64,000 bases of DNA from Pseudobacteroides cellulosolvens ATCC 35603 = DSM 2933 (GTDB lineage Bacteria; Bacillota; Clostridia; Acetivibrionales; DSM-2933), in contig NZ_LGTC01000001.1 of the NCBI RefSeq assembly GCF_001262605.1, positions 620,001 through 684,000 on the forward strand, written 5' to 3'. Each line of letters begins with the position of its first letter. The first letter of the stretch is position 1. The notes under the pieces are model-generated. The model did not search any database. It was not told the origin of the DNA and saw only the letters and a list, made by a program, of their open reading frames with translations. Shown in pieces: positions 18,261 to 27,251 of this stretch. The translations under genes were made by a program, and so were the position numbers.

Positions 18261-20030
18261 ATGCCGGAATATTTATCACCAGGTGTATATGTAGAAGAGT
18301 TTGAAAGCGGCCCACGCCCTATGGAAGGGGTAAGTACCAGTACAGCAGGTTTTATAGGACTTGCAGAAAAGGGAGAAGTAGAAGGATTACCGTTACTTGT
18401 GACAAATGTAGCTGATTTTCAGAGAAAATTCGGAGGATACCTCTCACAGAATGAATTTGGAGATTATCGATATTTGGCTTATGCAGTTGAGCATTTCTTT
18501 ATAAATGGAGGAGGACGCTGCTATGTAATGCGTGTTGCACCAAATGATGCAAAAGCTGCAGTATATGAGACACAGGATAAGATTCTTGTATTATCAGCGA
18601 AGAACCCAGGAATATGGGGAGACAAGCTCCGTGTCAAAATATATCCTTCGAGTAAGGCTAAAACACAGATATATCAAGTAACAAACGATCCTGTAACATC
18701 AGAAATTAAGTATAAGGTTAAAAATAGTGCAGGGTTTAATGGTGGAGATGTGGTTATGTATTCAGACGGAGAAAAATCTGAATATGTTGTAGTTAAAAGC
18801 TCTCAGGACAATATTTTGACATTTAAAACACCTTTAGCAGCAGGCGAAGGAGCAGTAGATGATGCTTTACTGCCAAAGAGGATATTAACCACCTGTGAAT
18901 TTTCCATTCAAGTTGTATATAAGGATATTGTAGAGCTATTTGAGAATGTATCTTTGAATGTTTCCGAAGCTAATTATATTGAAAAGGCCGTTTCACGCTC
19001 CAACCTGATAAGAGTCACAGCTAATCCAACAGAACCAGCCCCTATACCTCCTTTTAAAGTCATAACAGGTAAGGAAGAGTTTGTAAAAGCAGAAGGCTCT
19101 GAAAAAATTGATCTGGTTTCAGAAATTTTTGCATTATCAGGAGGCAGCAATGGCTCAATAAAGAGTATAACTGCGGCAGACTTTATGGGGGTTGATAATG
19201 GACCTGGAAAACGTTCAGGTATAAAAGCCTTCATTGATAACGATGAAGTAAGTCTTATGTCAATTCCTGGTGTTACCGACCCGGATGTACAGCTCTCTTT
19301 GGTAGCTCATTGTGAATCTTTAGGAAGCCGTTTTGCAGTGCTGGATATTCCGAGAGAAAAGAAAACAGTGGCAGATGTTGAGACCCACAGAAATATATTC
19401 GACTCAAACTATTCTGCTATGTACAGCCCATGGCTTCAAGTCTTTGATCCACTGGAAAAACGTAATATATTTATCCCTCCTTCAGGATCAGTTTTAGGTG
19501 TTTATGCAAGGGTTGATACTCAACGAGGTGTACATAAGGCACCTGCCAATGAGGTAATAAGGGCATGCTCAGGCCTTGATTGTCAGTACAACAAGGGTGA
19601 GCAGGACATTCTAAATCCAAAGGGAGTAAACCTCATAAGGTATTTTACAGGTGAAGGAATCAGAGTGTGGGGTGCAAGAACAGCTTCTTCCAATTCGTTG
19701 TGGAAATATATAAATGTAAGGAGGCTATTTATATTCCTTGAGGAGTCAATCAAGAAAAATACCAACTGGGTCGTTTTTGAACCAAATGACGAAGCATTGT
19801 GGAGCAGGGTTCAGAGGACAATAGAAAATTTTCTTACATCTGTATGGAGAAGCGGGGCATTGATGGGCAGCAGTACTGCAGAAGCATTCTTTGTAAAAGT
19901 GGATAGAACAACCATGTCCCAGGATGATATTGATAATGGACGTTTAATTTGCGTTATTGGCGTGGCACCAGTAAAACCCGCTGAATTTGTGATATTCAGA
20001 ATTACCCAGAAGACTGGCGATCAACAATAA
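18261..20030 (+). CDS. eCIS contractile sheath protein (Afp2/Pvc2-like)
   Basis: This 589-residue sheath protein has the classic opening SPGVYVEEFESGPRP, then EGVSTSTAGFIGLAEKG. The C-terminal sheath domain contains WKYINVRRLFIFLEESIK and ends with ICVIGVAPVKPAEFVIFRI, the strand that links sheath subunits. The variable central domain (residues ~100-330) fits the family's usual length. I place the start at the ATG at 18261, since the upstream TTG adds only six unsupported codons. The protein forms the outer contractile cylinder. Only one sheath gene is present, whereas Afp and PVC have more than one. Confidence 0.93.
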   Translation: MPEYLSPGVYVEEFESGPRPMEGVSTSTAGFIGLAEKGEVEGLPLLVTNVADFQRKFGGYLSQNEFGDYRYLAYAVEHFFINGGGRCYVMRVAPNDAKAAVYETQDKILVLSAKNPGIWGDKLRVKIYPSSKAKTQIYQVTNDPVTSEIKYKVKNSAGFNGGDVVMYSDGEKSEYVVVKSSQDNILTFKTPLAAGEGAVDDALLPKRILTTCEFSIQVVYKDIVELFENVSLNVSEANYIEKAVSRSNLIRVTANPTEPAPIPPFKVITGKEEFVKAEGSEKIDLVSEIFALSGGSNGSIKSITAADFMGVDNGPGKRSGIKAFIDNDEVSLMSIPGVTDPDVQLSLVAHCESLGSRFAVLDIPREKKTVADVETHRNIFDSNYSAMYSPWLQVFDPLEKRNIFIPPSGSVLGVYARVDTQRGVHKAPANEVIRACSGLDCQYNKGEQDILNPKGVNLIRYFTGEGIRVWGARTASSNSLWKYINVRRLFIFLEESIKKNTNWVVFEPNDEALWSRVQRTIENFLTSVWRSGALMGSSTAEAFFVKVDRTTMSQDDIDNGRLICVIGVAPVKPAEFVIFRITQKTGDQQ

Positions 20031-20055
20031 CTGATGAAGATTGGAGGATTTTAAA

Positions 20056-20496
20056 ATGGCTAGAGAACCTCAAGATCCATATAGAAATTATAGGTTTGTC
20101 GTGCAATGTGATGGTTTAACCATTGGAGCCTTTGCTGAGGTTTCAGGTTTTGATATCCAGGTAAACTCAACTGACTATAGGGAAGGTGATGAAAAACTTC
20201 TCACAACAAGAAAGCTGCCTGGGTTGGCCAAATACGGAAATATTACGTTGAAAAAGGGCGTAATTACTGAAAAGAAAATGTATGACTGGGCAATTAAGAT
20301 GGCTAAGGATGGGAAGATTGAGAGATATAATTTGACTATAAATCTAAATGATGAAGCAGGGACTGCAGCTGCATCATGGCAAGTAATAAATGCTTGGCCG
20401 GTAAAGTACACTGTTTCAGAGTTTAAAGCTCAAGGTAATGATGTTTTAATGGAAACCCTTGAATTAACTCATGAAGGAATGGAAAGAACGAAGTAA
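20056..20496 (+). CDS. eCIS inner tube protein (Afp1/Pvc1-like)
   Basis: This 146-residue Hcp-like tube protein has DPYRNYRFVVQCDGLTIGAF, EVSGFDIQVNSTDYREG, LKKGV and WAIKMAKDGKIERYNLTINL, the order of the T4 gp19/Afp1 family. The ATG at 20056 follows TTGGAGG. Stacked hexamers form the channel that is fired and that carries payload. A strong hairpin follows the gene (20507-20554), which could raise its transcript level over downstream genes. Confidence 0.93.
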   Translation: MAREPQDPYRNYRFVVQCDGLTIGAFAEVSGFDIQVNSTDYREGDEKLLTTRKLPGLAKYGNITLKKGVITEKKMYDWAIKMAKDGKIERYNLTINLNDEAGTAAASWQVINAWPVKYTVSEFKAQGNDVLMETLELTHEGMERTK

Positions 20497-20506
20497 ACTA
20501 AATAAT

Positions 20507-20554
20507 CCAATCCGTTCTTTGGTCGTTACAAAATAAGTCTAAGGAACGGGTTGG
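20507..20554 (+). other. Intercistronic RNA hairpin downstream of the tube gene
   Basis: CCAATCCGTTCTTT (20507-20520) pairs with AAGGAACGGGTTGG (20541-20554), with only a wobble and one mismatch. No T-run follows, so it is more likely a partial terminator or mRNA-stabilising stem that lifts sheath and tube levels than a full terminator. Confidence 0.55.
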
Positions 20555-20591
20555 GGTTATCTATAAAATAATTATTTTTCAGGAGGAAAAT

Positions 20592-20972
20592 ATGATGCCA
20601 TTTACTACTGAATTTGAATTTACATTACCAAAAGGTTATGTCGATAAGGATGGAATTACCCATAAAAAGGGGATAATGAGGCTTTCAAGAGCTGAAGATG
20701 AAATACTTCCAATGAGAGATCCAAGGGTACAAAGCAATCCAGGCTACCTTACAGTAATTTTATTAGCAAGGGTCATAACAAAATTGGGTGATTTAAAAAT
20801 GGTTGATACCCATACGGTGGAGAACCTTTTTACAACGGATTTTACTTATCTTCAAAGTTTTTACAAGGAGATAAACGAGATTGGAAAACCGGTTGTTACA
20901 GCGATATGCCCTGAATGCCATAAGAATATAGAGGTTGAAGCAAGTCTGGTGGGGGAGCTGGATCTGGGATAA
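20592..20972 (+). CDS. Phage tail assembly-type protein with C-terminal zinc-ribbon-like motif
   Basis: This 126-residue protein has a good AGGAGG site. TLPKGYVDKDGITHKKG and GYLTVILLARVITKLGDL are seen in small proteins found between tube genes in eCIS and phage-like clusters (tail-assembly, gp41-like). It ends in CPECHKNIEVE, half of a possible zinc ribbon, with one CxxC only. The next short gene begins 24 bases downstream. It probably acts as a chaperone or adaptor during tube assembly rather than as a major particle part. Confidence 0.6.
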   Translation: MMPFTTEFEFTLPKGYVDKDGITHKKGIMRLSRAEDEILPMRDPRVQSNPGYLTVILLARVITKLGDLKMVDTHTVENLFTTDFTYLQSFYKEINEIGKPVVTAICPECHKNIEVEASLVGELDLG

Positions 20973-20995
20973 AGTGTTTACCTATAGAGATTATT

Positions 20996-21148
20996 ATGGA
21001 GGAGGCAGCATTTATTGCCTACTATTTTCACTGGTCCCATGATGAAATAATGTCAATGGAGCATAAGGATAGGAGAAAGTGGTGCAAGGAGATTTCGCGG
21101 ATTAATAAGGAACTTAGTGATGAACCTGATAATGCTTTTGAAGTTTAG
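20996..21148 (+). CDS. DUF6760-like small eCIS protein
   Basis: This is a 50-residue frame, MEEAAFIAYYFHWSHDEIMS, followed by a basic WCKEISRIN segment. The aromatic FHWSxDEI and a following MEHxDRRKW pattern match the short proteins (DUF6760-type) that sit between the tail-assembly gene and the second tube gene in other eCIS and phage-tail clusters. No clear ribosome site lies before this ATG, so translational coupling to the upstream gene is likely. The start could lie a few codons upstream at a non-ATG codon. Confidence 0.6.
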   Translation: MEEAAFIAYYFHWSHDEIMSMEHKDRRKWCKEISRINKELSDEPDNAFEV

Positions 21149-21162
21149 GAGAGTGATGCTGA

Positions 21163-21618
21163 ATGCCGGGGCGGGAAGTACATGGAGATCCTATTGGAGT
21201 ATATCGGTTTACTGTTGAGAAATCAGGATTACAAGTTGGAGGATTTTCTGAAGTGTCAGGATTGGAATCAGAGCTTGAAACAGAGCAGATTTATGAAGGT
21301 GGACTAAATAATGCTGTACATCATTTAATAAAAAAAGTGAAATATGGAAGGCTAGTTCTGAAGAAAGGAATTTGCTTAAGTGGAACTATGGAAAAGTGGT
21401 TTGAAGACTGCAAAGATGGAAACATTGAAAGGACAGATATAACAATTAATTTAAATGATTCATCCGAAATGCCTGTACTTGTTTGGAACTTTAAAAAAGC
21501 ATATCCGGTAAAGTATTCAGGCCCTCGTCTAACAGCACAAAGTTCAACAGAAGTAGCTATAGAAACACTTGAATTGGTTTATGAAGAACTTTCATGTATT
21601 AAAGGGAAAAGATCCTGA
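21163..21618 (+). CDS. Second eCIS tube protein (Afp5/Pvc5-like)
   Basis: This 151-residue protein is homologous to the tube protein at 20056 (DPIGVYRFTVEKSGLQVGGF, EVSGLESELETEQIYEGG, WFEDCKDGNIERTDITINL). Divergent tube paralogues in this position form the first tube ring or rings, joining the tube to the hub. The ATG at 21163 has an AGGAGA site. Together with the neighbouring large protein and the CIS_tube protein, it probably builds the base of the tube. Confidence 0.87.
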   Translation: MPGREVHGDPIGVYRFTVEKSGLQVGGFSEVSGLESELETEQIYEGGLNNAVHHLIKKVKYGRLVLKKGICLSGTMEKWFEDCKDGNIERTDITINLNDSSEMPVLVWNFKKAYPVKYSGPRLTAQSSTEVAIETLELVYEELSCIKGKRS

Positions 21619-21647
21619 CTGATTTATAAGTCTTTTTGGAGGGTAAA

Positions 21648-24600
21648 ATGTTCATTGCATCTAGGAATAATAATTTCATTAATTCAATAATACCTAAATA
21701 TTTATACAATGAAGAAAATTATCTTGGGTATGTTTTATTATTCTTTAGACACAATCAAGTGAAGTTTAAAAAAGACATCAGTACTCCAATAAAGTTTGTA
21801 AAAAATAGCCAGGTGTTTATTACACGGCCAAATAATATAAATAAACTTTTTCATAACTATTTTACAAATAGAAGCATGATATTTAATAGCAAATATAAAA
21901 GTTGCTCCCTTCCCTTGAAATCTTCGGAGGGAAGGGAAAAAGGATATAAGTCTGAGCTTTTTAATGATATGGCATTAAATATATACAGGTATCTTAAGAT
22001 TCTGCATACAAACAAAGAATATTTACAAAAAGTAAAGCAAAGAGTTGATAATACCAGTTTTACTTTGGAAGAAGAGCAACGGGTATATAAGCAAAAGTGG
22101 CTTGAAAAGTTGGAAGAAATACATAAAGCTCAGTTGACTTACCAAAGTTCAGAAGAATTAGGAAGTAAGTTTTATAAGAATAACAGATTAAAAGAACATA
22201 GATGGGAGAGTACTGAGAGCAATATATTATTTAACAGGAACATAGAGAAGTACGAGGTTCAAATACTAGAGAAAAATAGCATTGAAAAGATGATCTGCCA
22301 AAGAATATTGAATAGTACGGTAAGGTCTTTGGAAATTACCAGTAGTCTGATTGGAAGTGAATATAACAAAGAACTTAAGGAAATAAAAGAGCAGAAGTGG
22401 GAGCAAATTAAGATAAGGCTTAATAAGTTGTTTATTAGAAATTTAATACAAACTGAGGCACTAAGAATAGTCAGTAGCGGCATTGAAAAGAAAATTTACG
22501 AAATCCCATTATACAGTCTTATGAGGAGTTTGGATACTACGTGGAGCATAAAAATAGATGAACATAGTAGAGCACAAATGAAGATGACACTCGACATATA
22601 CAAGCACCTTAAGGTTTTTTGTAGCAGTAAAGAATTAACACAAGAAATAAATAAAAAAGATAATATATTAAGTTTAGTGACTGAAGAAAAGCAACTTGGA
22701 TGGAAGCAGAAATGGCTTGGAAAGCTGGAAGAAATACATATAGCCAATTTGACTTACCAAAGTTCAGAAGTATTAGGAAGTAAGTTCTATACGCTTAACA
22801 GACTAAAAGAACATAGATGGGAGAGTATTGAGAGCAATATATTATTTAACAGAAACGTAGAGAAGTACGAGGTTCAAAGGCTAGGGAAAAATAGCCTTGA
22901 AAAGATAATCTACAAAAGTATATTACTTAGTGAAGTAAGGACTTTGAAATTTACGAGTAGTTTGATAAGAAATCAATATATCAAAGAACAGTTGAAAACA
23001 GCACTTATAATATATAGGCATGTCAAGGCTGTAGATAACAATAAACAATTTATGCAAGAAGAAACTGCATTGGAGATCACAGAGCAAAGATATAAGGTGT
23101 TAAAAAATTTATTTTATAAGTATCATCATGAAAAAGGGCATAAGTGGGACCAAATTGAAACAAGGCTGAATAAGCTGTTTAATAAGAATTTATTAAAAAT
23201 TGAATCACAAACATTAACCAATACCAATATAGAAAAGAGAAATTATGAAAGCCTGTTAAATAGTCTTGCAAGGAATCTTGAAACTATATGCAGCATAAAA
23301 GCAAATGAATATATCAATTTGACTTGTAAAAGTTTAGAAGTATTAGGATATAAGTTTTATAAGATTAACAGACTAAAAGAGCATAGATGGGAGGATATTG
23401 AGCACAGTCTAAATATATTATTAAGTAGAAACATAGAACGAGATGAAGTTCAGAGACTGGAGAAAGATAATATTGAAAATAGAATTTATAAAAACTTATT
23501 ATATTGTGCAGTAAGAACTTTGGAAATTACCAGTAGTTTGATAAGAAGTCAATATAGCAAAGAACAGTTGAAAACAGCGTTTATAATATATAGGCATCTC
23601 AAGGCTTTAAATAACAATAAAAAATTAATACAAGAAGTAAAGAAAAAAGATAATAAATTAAGTTTAGCTATAGATGTAGAGCAAAGAGAATGGAATCAGA
23701 AATGGCTTGGAAAACTGGAAGAAAAGTATTTATATGATTTAACTTATCAAAGATCAGAAGTATTGGAAAAAAAGTTGTATAAATTAAAGCATCTACAGGA
23801 GAAAAAGTGGGAGCAAATTGAGGTAAGGCTTAATAAGCTGCTTAATAGGAATTTAATAAAAACTGAATCACAAAGATTAATCAGTAGAAATAATGAAAAG
23901 AGAATTTACGAAAGCGTTTTAGTGAGGCTTGCAAGGAATCTTGAAACTATATGCAGCATAAAAACAAATGAATATAGTAAAGCACAGCAGAAGAGGGTCC
24001 TCAACATATACAAGCATCTCAAAGCTTCTTATATTAATGAAAAATTAACACAAGAAATAAATAAAATAGATAATAAATTAAGTTTAGTACTTGAAGAGAA
24101 GAAACTGGAGCGAAAGCAAAAATGGATTGGAAAGCTGGAAGAAATACATAATATCAATTTGACTTATAAAAGTTTAGAAGTATTAGGATGTAAGTTTTAT
24201 AAGATTAACAGACTAAAAGAGCATAGATGGGAGGATATTGAGCACAGTCTAAATGTGTTATTCAGTAGAAACATAGAACGAGATGAAGTTCAGAGACTGG
24301 AGAAAGATAATATTGAAAATAGAATTTATAAAAACTTATTATATTGTGCAGTAAGGACTTTGGAAATTACCAGGAGTTTGATAAGAAATCAATATAGCAA
24401 AGAACAGTTTAGAACAGCATTTGTAATATATAGGCATCTCAAGGCTTTAAACAACAATAAAGAATTAATACAAGAAGTAAAGAAAAAAAATAATAAATTA
24501 AGTTTAGCTATAGATGAAGAACAAAGAGAATGGAATCAATATGAACAGAATCAATGGAAATTGGATGGAAAAGAGCATAATTGGGACCAAATTGAAACCA

Positions 24601-25613
24601 ATCTTAATAAGCTGTTTAATAAGAATTTATTAAAAACTGAATCACAAACATTAACCAATAGCAATATTAAAACAAGAATTTATGAAAGCATGTTAAATTG
24701 TCTTGTAAGGAATCTGGAAACTATATGCAGCATAAAAGCAAATGGATATAGTAAAGCAGCACAGCTGAAGAGGGTACTCAACATATACAAGCATCTCAAG
24801 GCTTTTTATAGTAGTGAAGAATTAAATAAAATAAATAATAAATTACGTTTAGTGCTAGAAGAAGAGAAATGGGAATGTAAGCAGAAATGGCTTGGAAAGC
24901 TGGAAGAAATACACGAAGTCGATTTGACCTGCCAAAGGTCAGAAGTACTGGAAAATAAACTTTATAAGGTTAAGAATCTAAAAGAGAAAAAGTCGGAGAA
25001 ATTTGACACTAGGCTCAATAAGCTATTTATTAGCAGTTTAATACATACTGTAGCACAAAGAATAGTAGGAAGTTACATTGAAAAAAGTATCGCTAAAACC
25101 CCATTAATAAGTGAAGTAAAGAATCTAAAAATTATCGACAGTACTAGAAGACATGAATATAGCACTATACAGCTAATGGAACAACCTAAAAAATATATAC
25201 AACAAGCCGCTTTGTATAAAAGCAAAGGATTCCTAAATTCAGTAATTAGGAAATGGTATGAAGAACGCCATCTAGTCAGTCGGATATATAAGAAACAGGA
25301 GCAAGAACCAGCTTTAATTACATATAAAAATAGCATTAAGATTCATGGTATAAACAGAAATATCGTTGAAACAAATGGAATAAGCACAACGGAAATTATT
25401 CATAAAGCTGTTATGGAATATAAAAAACAGATTAGCAGTAATGTGAATGTTGAAAAAAATATAGAAAAGAAAGTTGAACATATTAAAGAAAATAATAATG
25501 ATATGGAAATAAGAAAGTTAACGAAGCAGCAAGTGGATAGTATTGCTGATGAATTGATAAGAAAAATAGAAAGAAAGTTAAAATTCGATCGCCAGAGAAT
25601 GGGATATACATAG
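21648..25613 (+). CDS. Very large basic helical repeat protein; tape-measure candidate
   Basis: This 1321-residue protein sits between the second tube gene and the hub genes. The start at 21648 has GGAGGG upstream. It is Lys/Glu/Arg/Leu/Asn-rich and almost entirely helical, built of recurring ~85-140-residue units (L-T-Y-Q-S-S-E-V-L-G, NRLKEHRWE, IYKNLLYCAVRTLEITSSLI). No catalytic motif, signal peptide or membrane span was found. I do not recognise a family. The place, length and helical repeats suggest the tape measure otherwise missing from this locus. A coiled fibre or chaperone is the alternative. Confidence 0.5.
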   Translation: MFIASRNNNFINSIIPKYLYNEENYLGYVLLFFRHNQVKFKKDISTPIKFVKNSQVFITRPNNINKLFHNYFTNRSMIFNSKYKSCSLPLKSSEGREKGYKSELFNDMALNIYRYLKILHTNKEYLQKVKQRVDNTSFTLEEEQRVYKQKWLEKLEEIHKAQLTYQSSEELGSKFYKNNRLKEHRWESTESNILFNRNIEKYEVQILEKNSIEKMICQRILNSTVRSLEITSSLIGSEYNKELKEIKEQKWEQIKIRLNKLFIRNLIQTEALRIVSSGIEKKIYEIPLYSLMRSLDTTWSIKIDEHSRAQMKMTLDIYKHLKVFCSSKELTQEINKKDNILSLVTEEKQLGWKQKWLGKLEEIHIANLTYQSSEVLGSKFYTLNRLKEHRWESIESNILFNRNVEKYEVQRLGKNSLEKIIYKSILLSEVRTLKFTSSLIRNQYIKEQLKTALIIYRHVKAVDNNKQFMQEETALEITEQRYKVLKNLFYKYHHEKGHKWDQIETRLNKLFNKNLLKIESQTLTNTNIEKRNYESLLNSLARNLETICSIKANEYINLTCKSLEVLGYKFYKINRLKEHRWEDIEHSLNILLSRNIERDEVQRLEKDNIENRIYKNLLYCAVRTLEITSSLIRSQYSKEQLKTAFIIYRHLKALNNNKKLIQEVKKKDNKLSLAIDVEQREWNQKWLGKLEEKYLYDLTYQRSEVLEKKLYKLKHLQEKKWEQIEVRLNKLLNRNLIKTESQRLISRNNEKRIYESVLVRLARNLETICSIKTNEYSKAQQKRVLNIYKHLKASYINEKLTQEINKIDNKLSLVLEEKKLERKQKWIGKLEEIHNINLTYKSLEVLGCKFYKINRLKEHRWEDIEHSLNVLFSRNIERDEVQRLEKDNIENRIYKNLLYCAVRTLEITRSLIRNQYSKEQFRTAFVIYRHLKALNNNKELIQEVKKKNNKLSLAIDEEQREWNQYEQNQWKLDGKEHNWDQIETNLNKLFNKNLLKTESQTLTNSNIKTRIYESMLNCLVRNLETICSIKANGYSKAAQLKRVLNIYKHLKAFYSSEELNKINNKLRLVLEEEKWECKQKWLGKLEEIHEVDLTCQRSEVLENKLYKVKNLKEKKSEKFDTRLNKLFISSLIHTVAQRIVGSYIEKSIAKTPLISEVKNLKIIDSTRRHEYSTIQLMEQPKKYIQQAALYKSKGFLNSVIRKWYEERHLVSRIYKKQEQEPALITYKNSIKIHGINRNIVETNGISTTEIIHKAVMEYKKQISSNVNVEKNIEKKVEHIKENNNDMEIRKLTKQQVDSIADELIRKIERKLKFDRQRMGYT
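23314..24540 (+). repeat. Near-identical DNA repeat, exactly 840 bp apart, inside the helical gene
   Basis: About 385 bp from 23314 recur from 24154, 840 bp (280 codons) later, with few differences. For example, NRLKEHRWEDIEHSLN and RDEVQRLEKDNIENRIYKNL occur in both. More diverged copies of the same unit lie earlier, near 22145 and 22750. The spacing preserves the reading frame, so units could be added or lost by recombination. Confidence 0.8.
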
Positions 25614-25640
25614 AAAGTTATGAGAATGGAGGTCAAAATT

Positions 25641-26093
25641 ATGGGGCTTGAAAAAGCTAGAATAATAGTCATGAAATCAGATGGAGGAATTGAAGAGATA
25701 CCTGTACAGTTTAATCCTGATAAATATTCTATAACAACAGATGCAACAATGTCGGATAAAAAAGGTGTATCAGGTGGTGTTATGAACCGTCCTCTGGCTA
25801 ATTGCAGTGAGACTCTTAAAGTCAGCCTGATATTTGATACATTTGAAGAAAAGGTGTCTGTCAGAAAATATACCAACAAATTAGCAAAATTAGTTAATTC
25901 ATACAGAAAGCCAAATGAAAGTGAAAGTACACCAAACTGTAAGTTTGTATGGGGAAGATTCATATTTAAAGGTTATGTAAATAATATTACACAGAATTTT
26001 ACAATGTTTTTAACTGACGGAAAGCCAGTAAGGGCAAATGTTGATATTACAATAAAATCTGATGTTGCCATAGAACCTGAAAAAGAGGACTAA
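25641..26093 (+). CDS. eCIS CIS_tube/Afp7-like baseplate protein lacking a LysM domain
   Basis: This 150-residue protein has the N-terminal domain of the Afp7/gp53-like family: IPVQFNPDKYSITTDATMSD and SETLKVSLIFDTFEE. Family members usually continue into a C-terminal LysM module, but here the gene stops after IKSDVAIEPEKED. The start at 25641 is chosen for its GGAGG spacing over the ATG at 25620. It would join the tube base to the hub. The shortened form may mean that the LysM function is absent or supplied elsewhere. Confidence 0.8.
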   Translation: MGLEKARIIVMKSDGGIEEIPVQFNPDKYSITTDATMSDKKGVSGGVMNRPLANCSETLKVSLIFDTFEEKVSVRKYTNKLAKLVNSYRKPNESESTPNCKFVWGRFIFKGYVNNITQNFTMFLTDGKPVRANVDITIKSDVAIEPEKED

Positions 26094-26156
26094 GCTATGA
26101 AGAAATAAAAAGAACAAGAAAATGAAAAGAAAATGAAAAGAAAGTGGGAGGACAAA

Positions 26157-27251
26157 ATGGCCGTCAAAATCGATCCTAAGGACTACAAATTAGAGGATAT
26201 CGAAAGCAAATATGCAAGTTTCTATGAGCCTAATTATGACATTCTCATAGAAGGAACCAGCATTAAAACCGTAGATGCCATGGTAGAACATCTGAATGTA
26301 GATACAAGCACTGCAAAAGCCGACTCTTTCACATTTCAGGTATTCAATGCATATGATTATGAAAAAAGTAAATTCAACTGGGTGGACAAGTTCTTCAGCC
26401 CAGGGAAATCAATTGAGATAAAAATGGGCTACGGGGAAACTTTAGAAACAGTATTTGAGGGAAATATAACCTCGGTTTCATTTCAATTCTCTGAGTCAGA
26501 CTGTCCGATTATTGTTGTATCGGGAATGGATATTTCTTTTAAAATGATGAAGGGAACCAAGTCTTTTTCCTGGGACAAAAAGAAATACTCGGATGTGGTT
26601 AGAGAAATTGCTGCCAACTATACATCTCAAACAGTCATAGATAACACTGAAATAACCTATGAAGCAGTAGAACAAAGCAGAACTTCCGATTATCAATTCA
26701 TTGCCTGGATGGCTGAAAGAAGCAATTTTGAATTCTTTGTTACAGGAAAGAACCTATTTTTCAGAAAACCACACAAAAACAAAAAGCCTGAAGTTGAACT
26801 TGAAATAGGAAAAAATATGATAGGCCTTGAAATCAATCAGGATATTGGGGAGCAGATCGGATCTGTAACTGTAAGGGGGTGGAACAGTAAGAAAAAGGAG
26901 GAGTTTCAGCAAAAGGTACAGGATGTGGACAAGCTTGGCTCCGGTAAGGACGGGGCTGCAATAATAAGAGAGTTGGTGGGAGCAGGTACTACAGAATATT
27001 ATTACTCAAATGAAGAATCAGGGGACGATGCTCAAAAAATGGCAGGATTTATTTTAAATAAAGCAGGTATGAAATTGGTTGGCGGTAGAGGTGAATGGCT
27101 TGGTATACCTGAAATTATGGCAGGCAAGTACTTAAAATTAAGTGGTGCCGGGACAAATCTTGATAAGCTTTACTACATAACGTCAGCTACTCATATCTTG
27201 GATGAAGATGGCTACAGGACAAGTTTTGAGCTTGGAGGAAATGAAATATGA
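26157..27251 (+). CDS. eCIS hub protein, phage late control D/gp27-like (N-terminal half of Afp8)
   Basis: This 364-residue gp27-type hub protein contains YEPNYDILIEGTSI, MGYGETLETVFEGNITSV, YQFIAWMAERSNFEFF and a C-terminal GKYLKLSGAG. The ATG at 26157 follows GGGAGG; upstream codons are an A-rich spacer. In Afp8/Pvc8 the gp27 and gp5 parts form one VgrG-like chain. Here the gp5 part is the next gene, overlapping by four bases (ATGA), so hub and spike are split but made together. Confidence 0.88.
   Translation: MAVKIDPKDYKLEDIESKYASFYEPNYDILIEGTSIKTVDAMVEHLNVDTSTAKADSFTFQVFNAYDYEKSKFNWVDKFFSPGKSIEIKMGYGETLETVFEGNITSVSFQFSESDCPIIVVSGMDISFKMMKGTKSFSWDKKKYSDVVREIAANYTSQTVIDNTEITYEAVEQSRTSDYQFIAWMAERSNFEFFVTGKNLFFRKPHKNKKPEVELEIGKNMIGLEINQDIGEQIGSVTVRGWNSKKKEEFQQKVQDVDKLGSGKDGAAIIRELVGAGTTEYYYSNEESGDDAQKMAGFILNKAGMKLVGGRGEWLGIPEIMAGKYLKLSGAGTNLDKLYYITSATHILDEDGYRTSFELGGNEI

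Noticed and set aside
25400..25963. Minus-strand 187-residue open frame
   Set aside because: It spans the 3' end of the helical repeat gene and the CIS_tube gene, both well supported; the composition is that of an antisense shadow.
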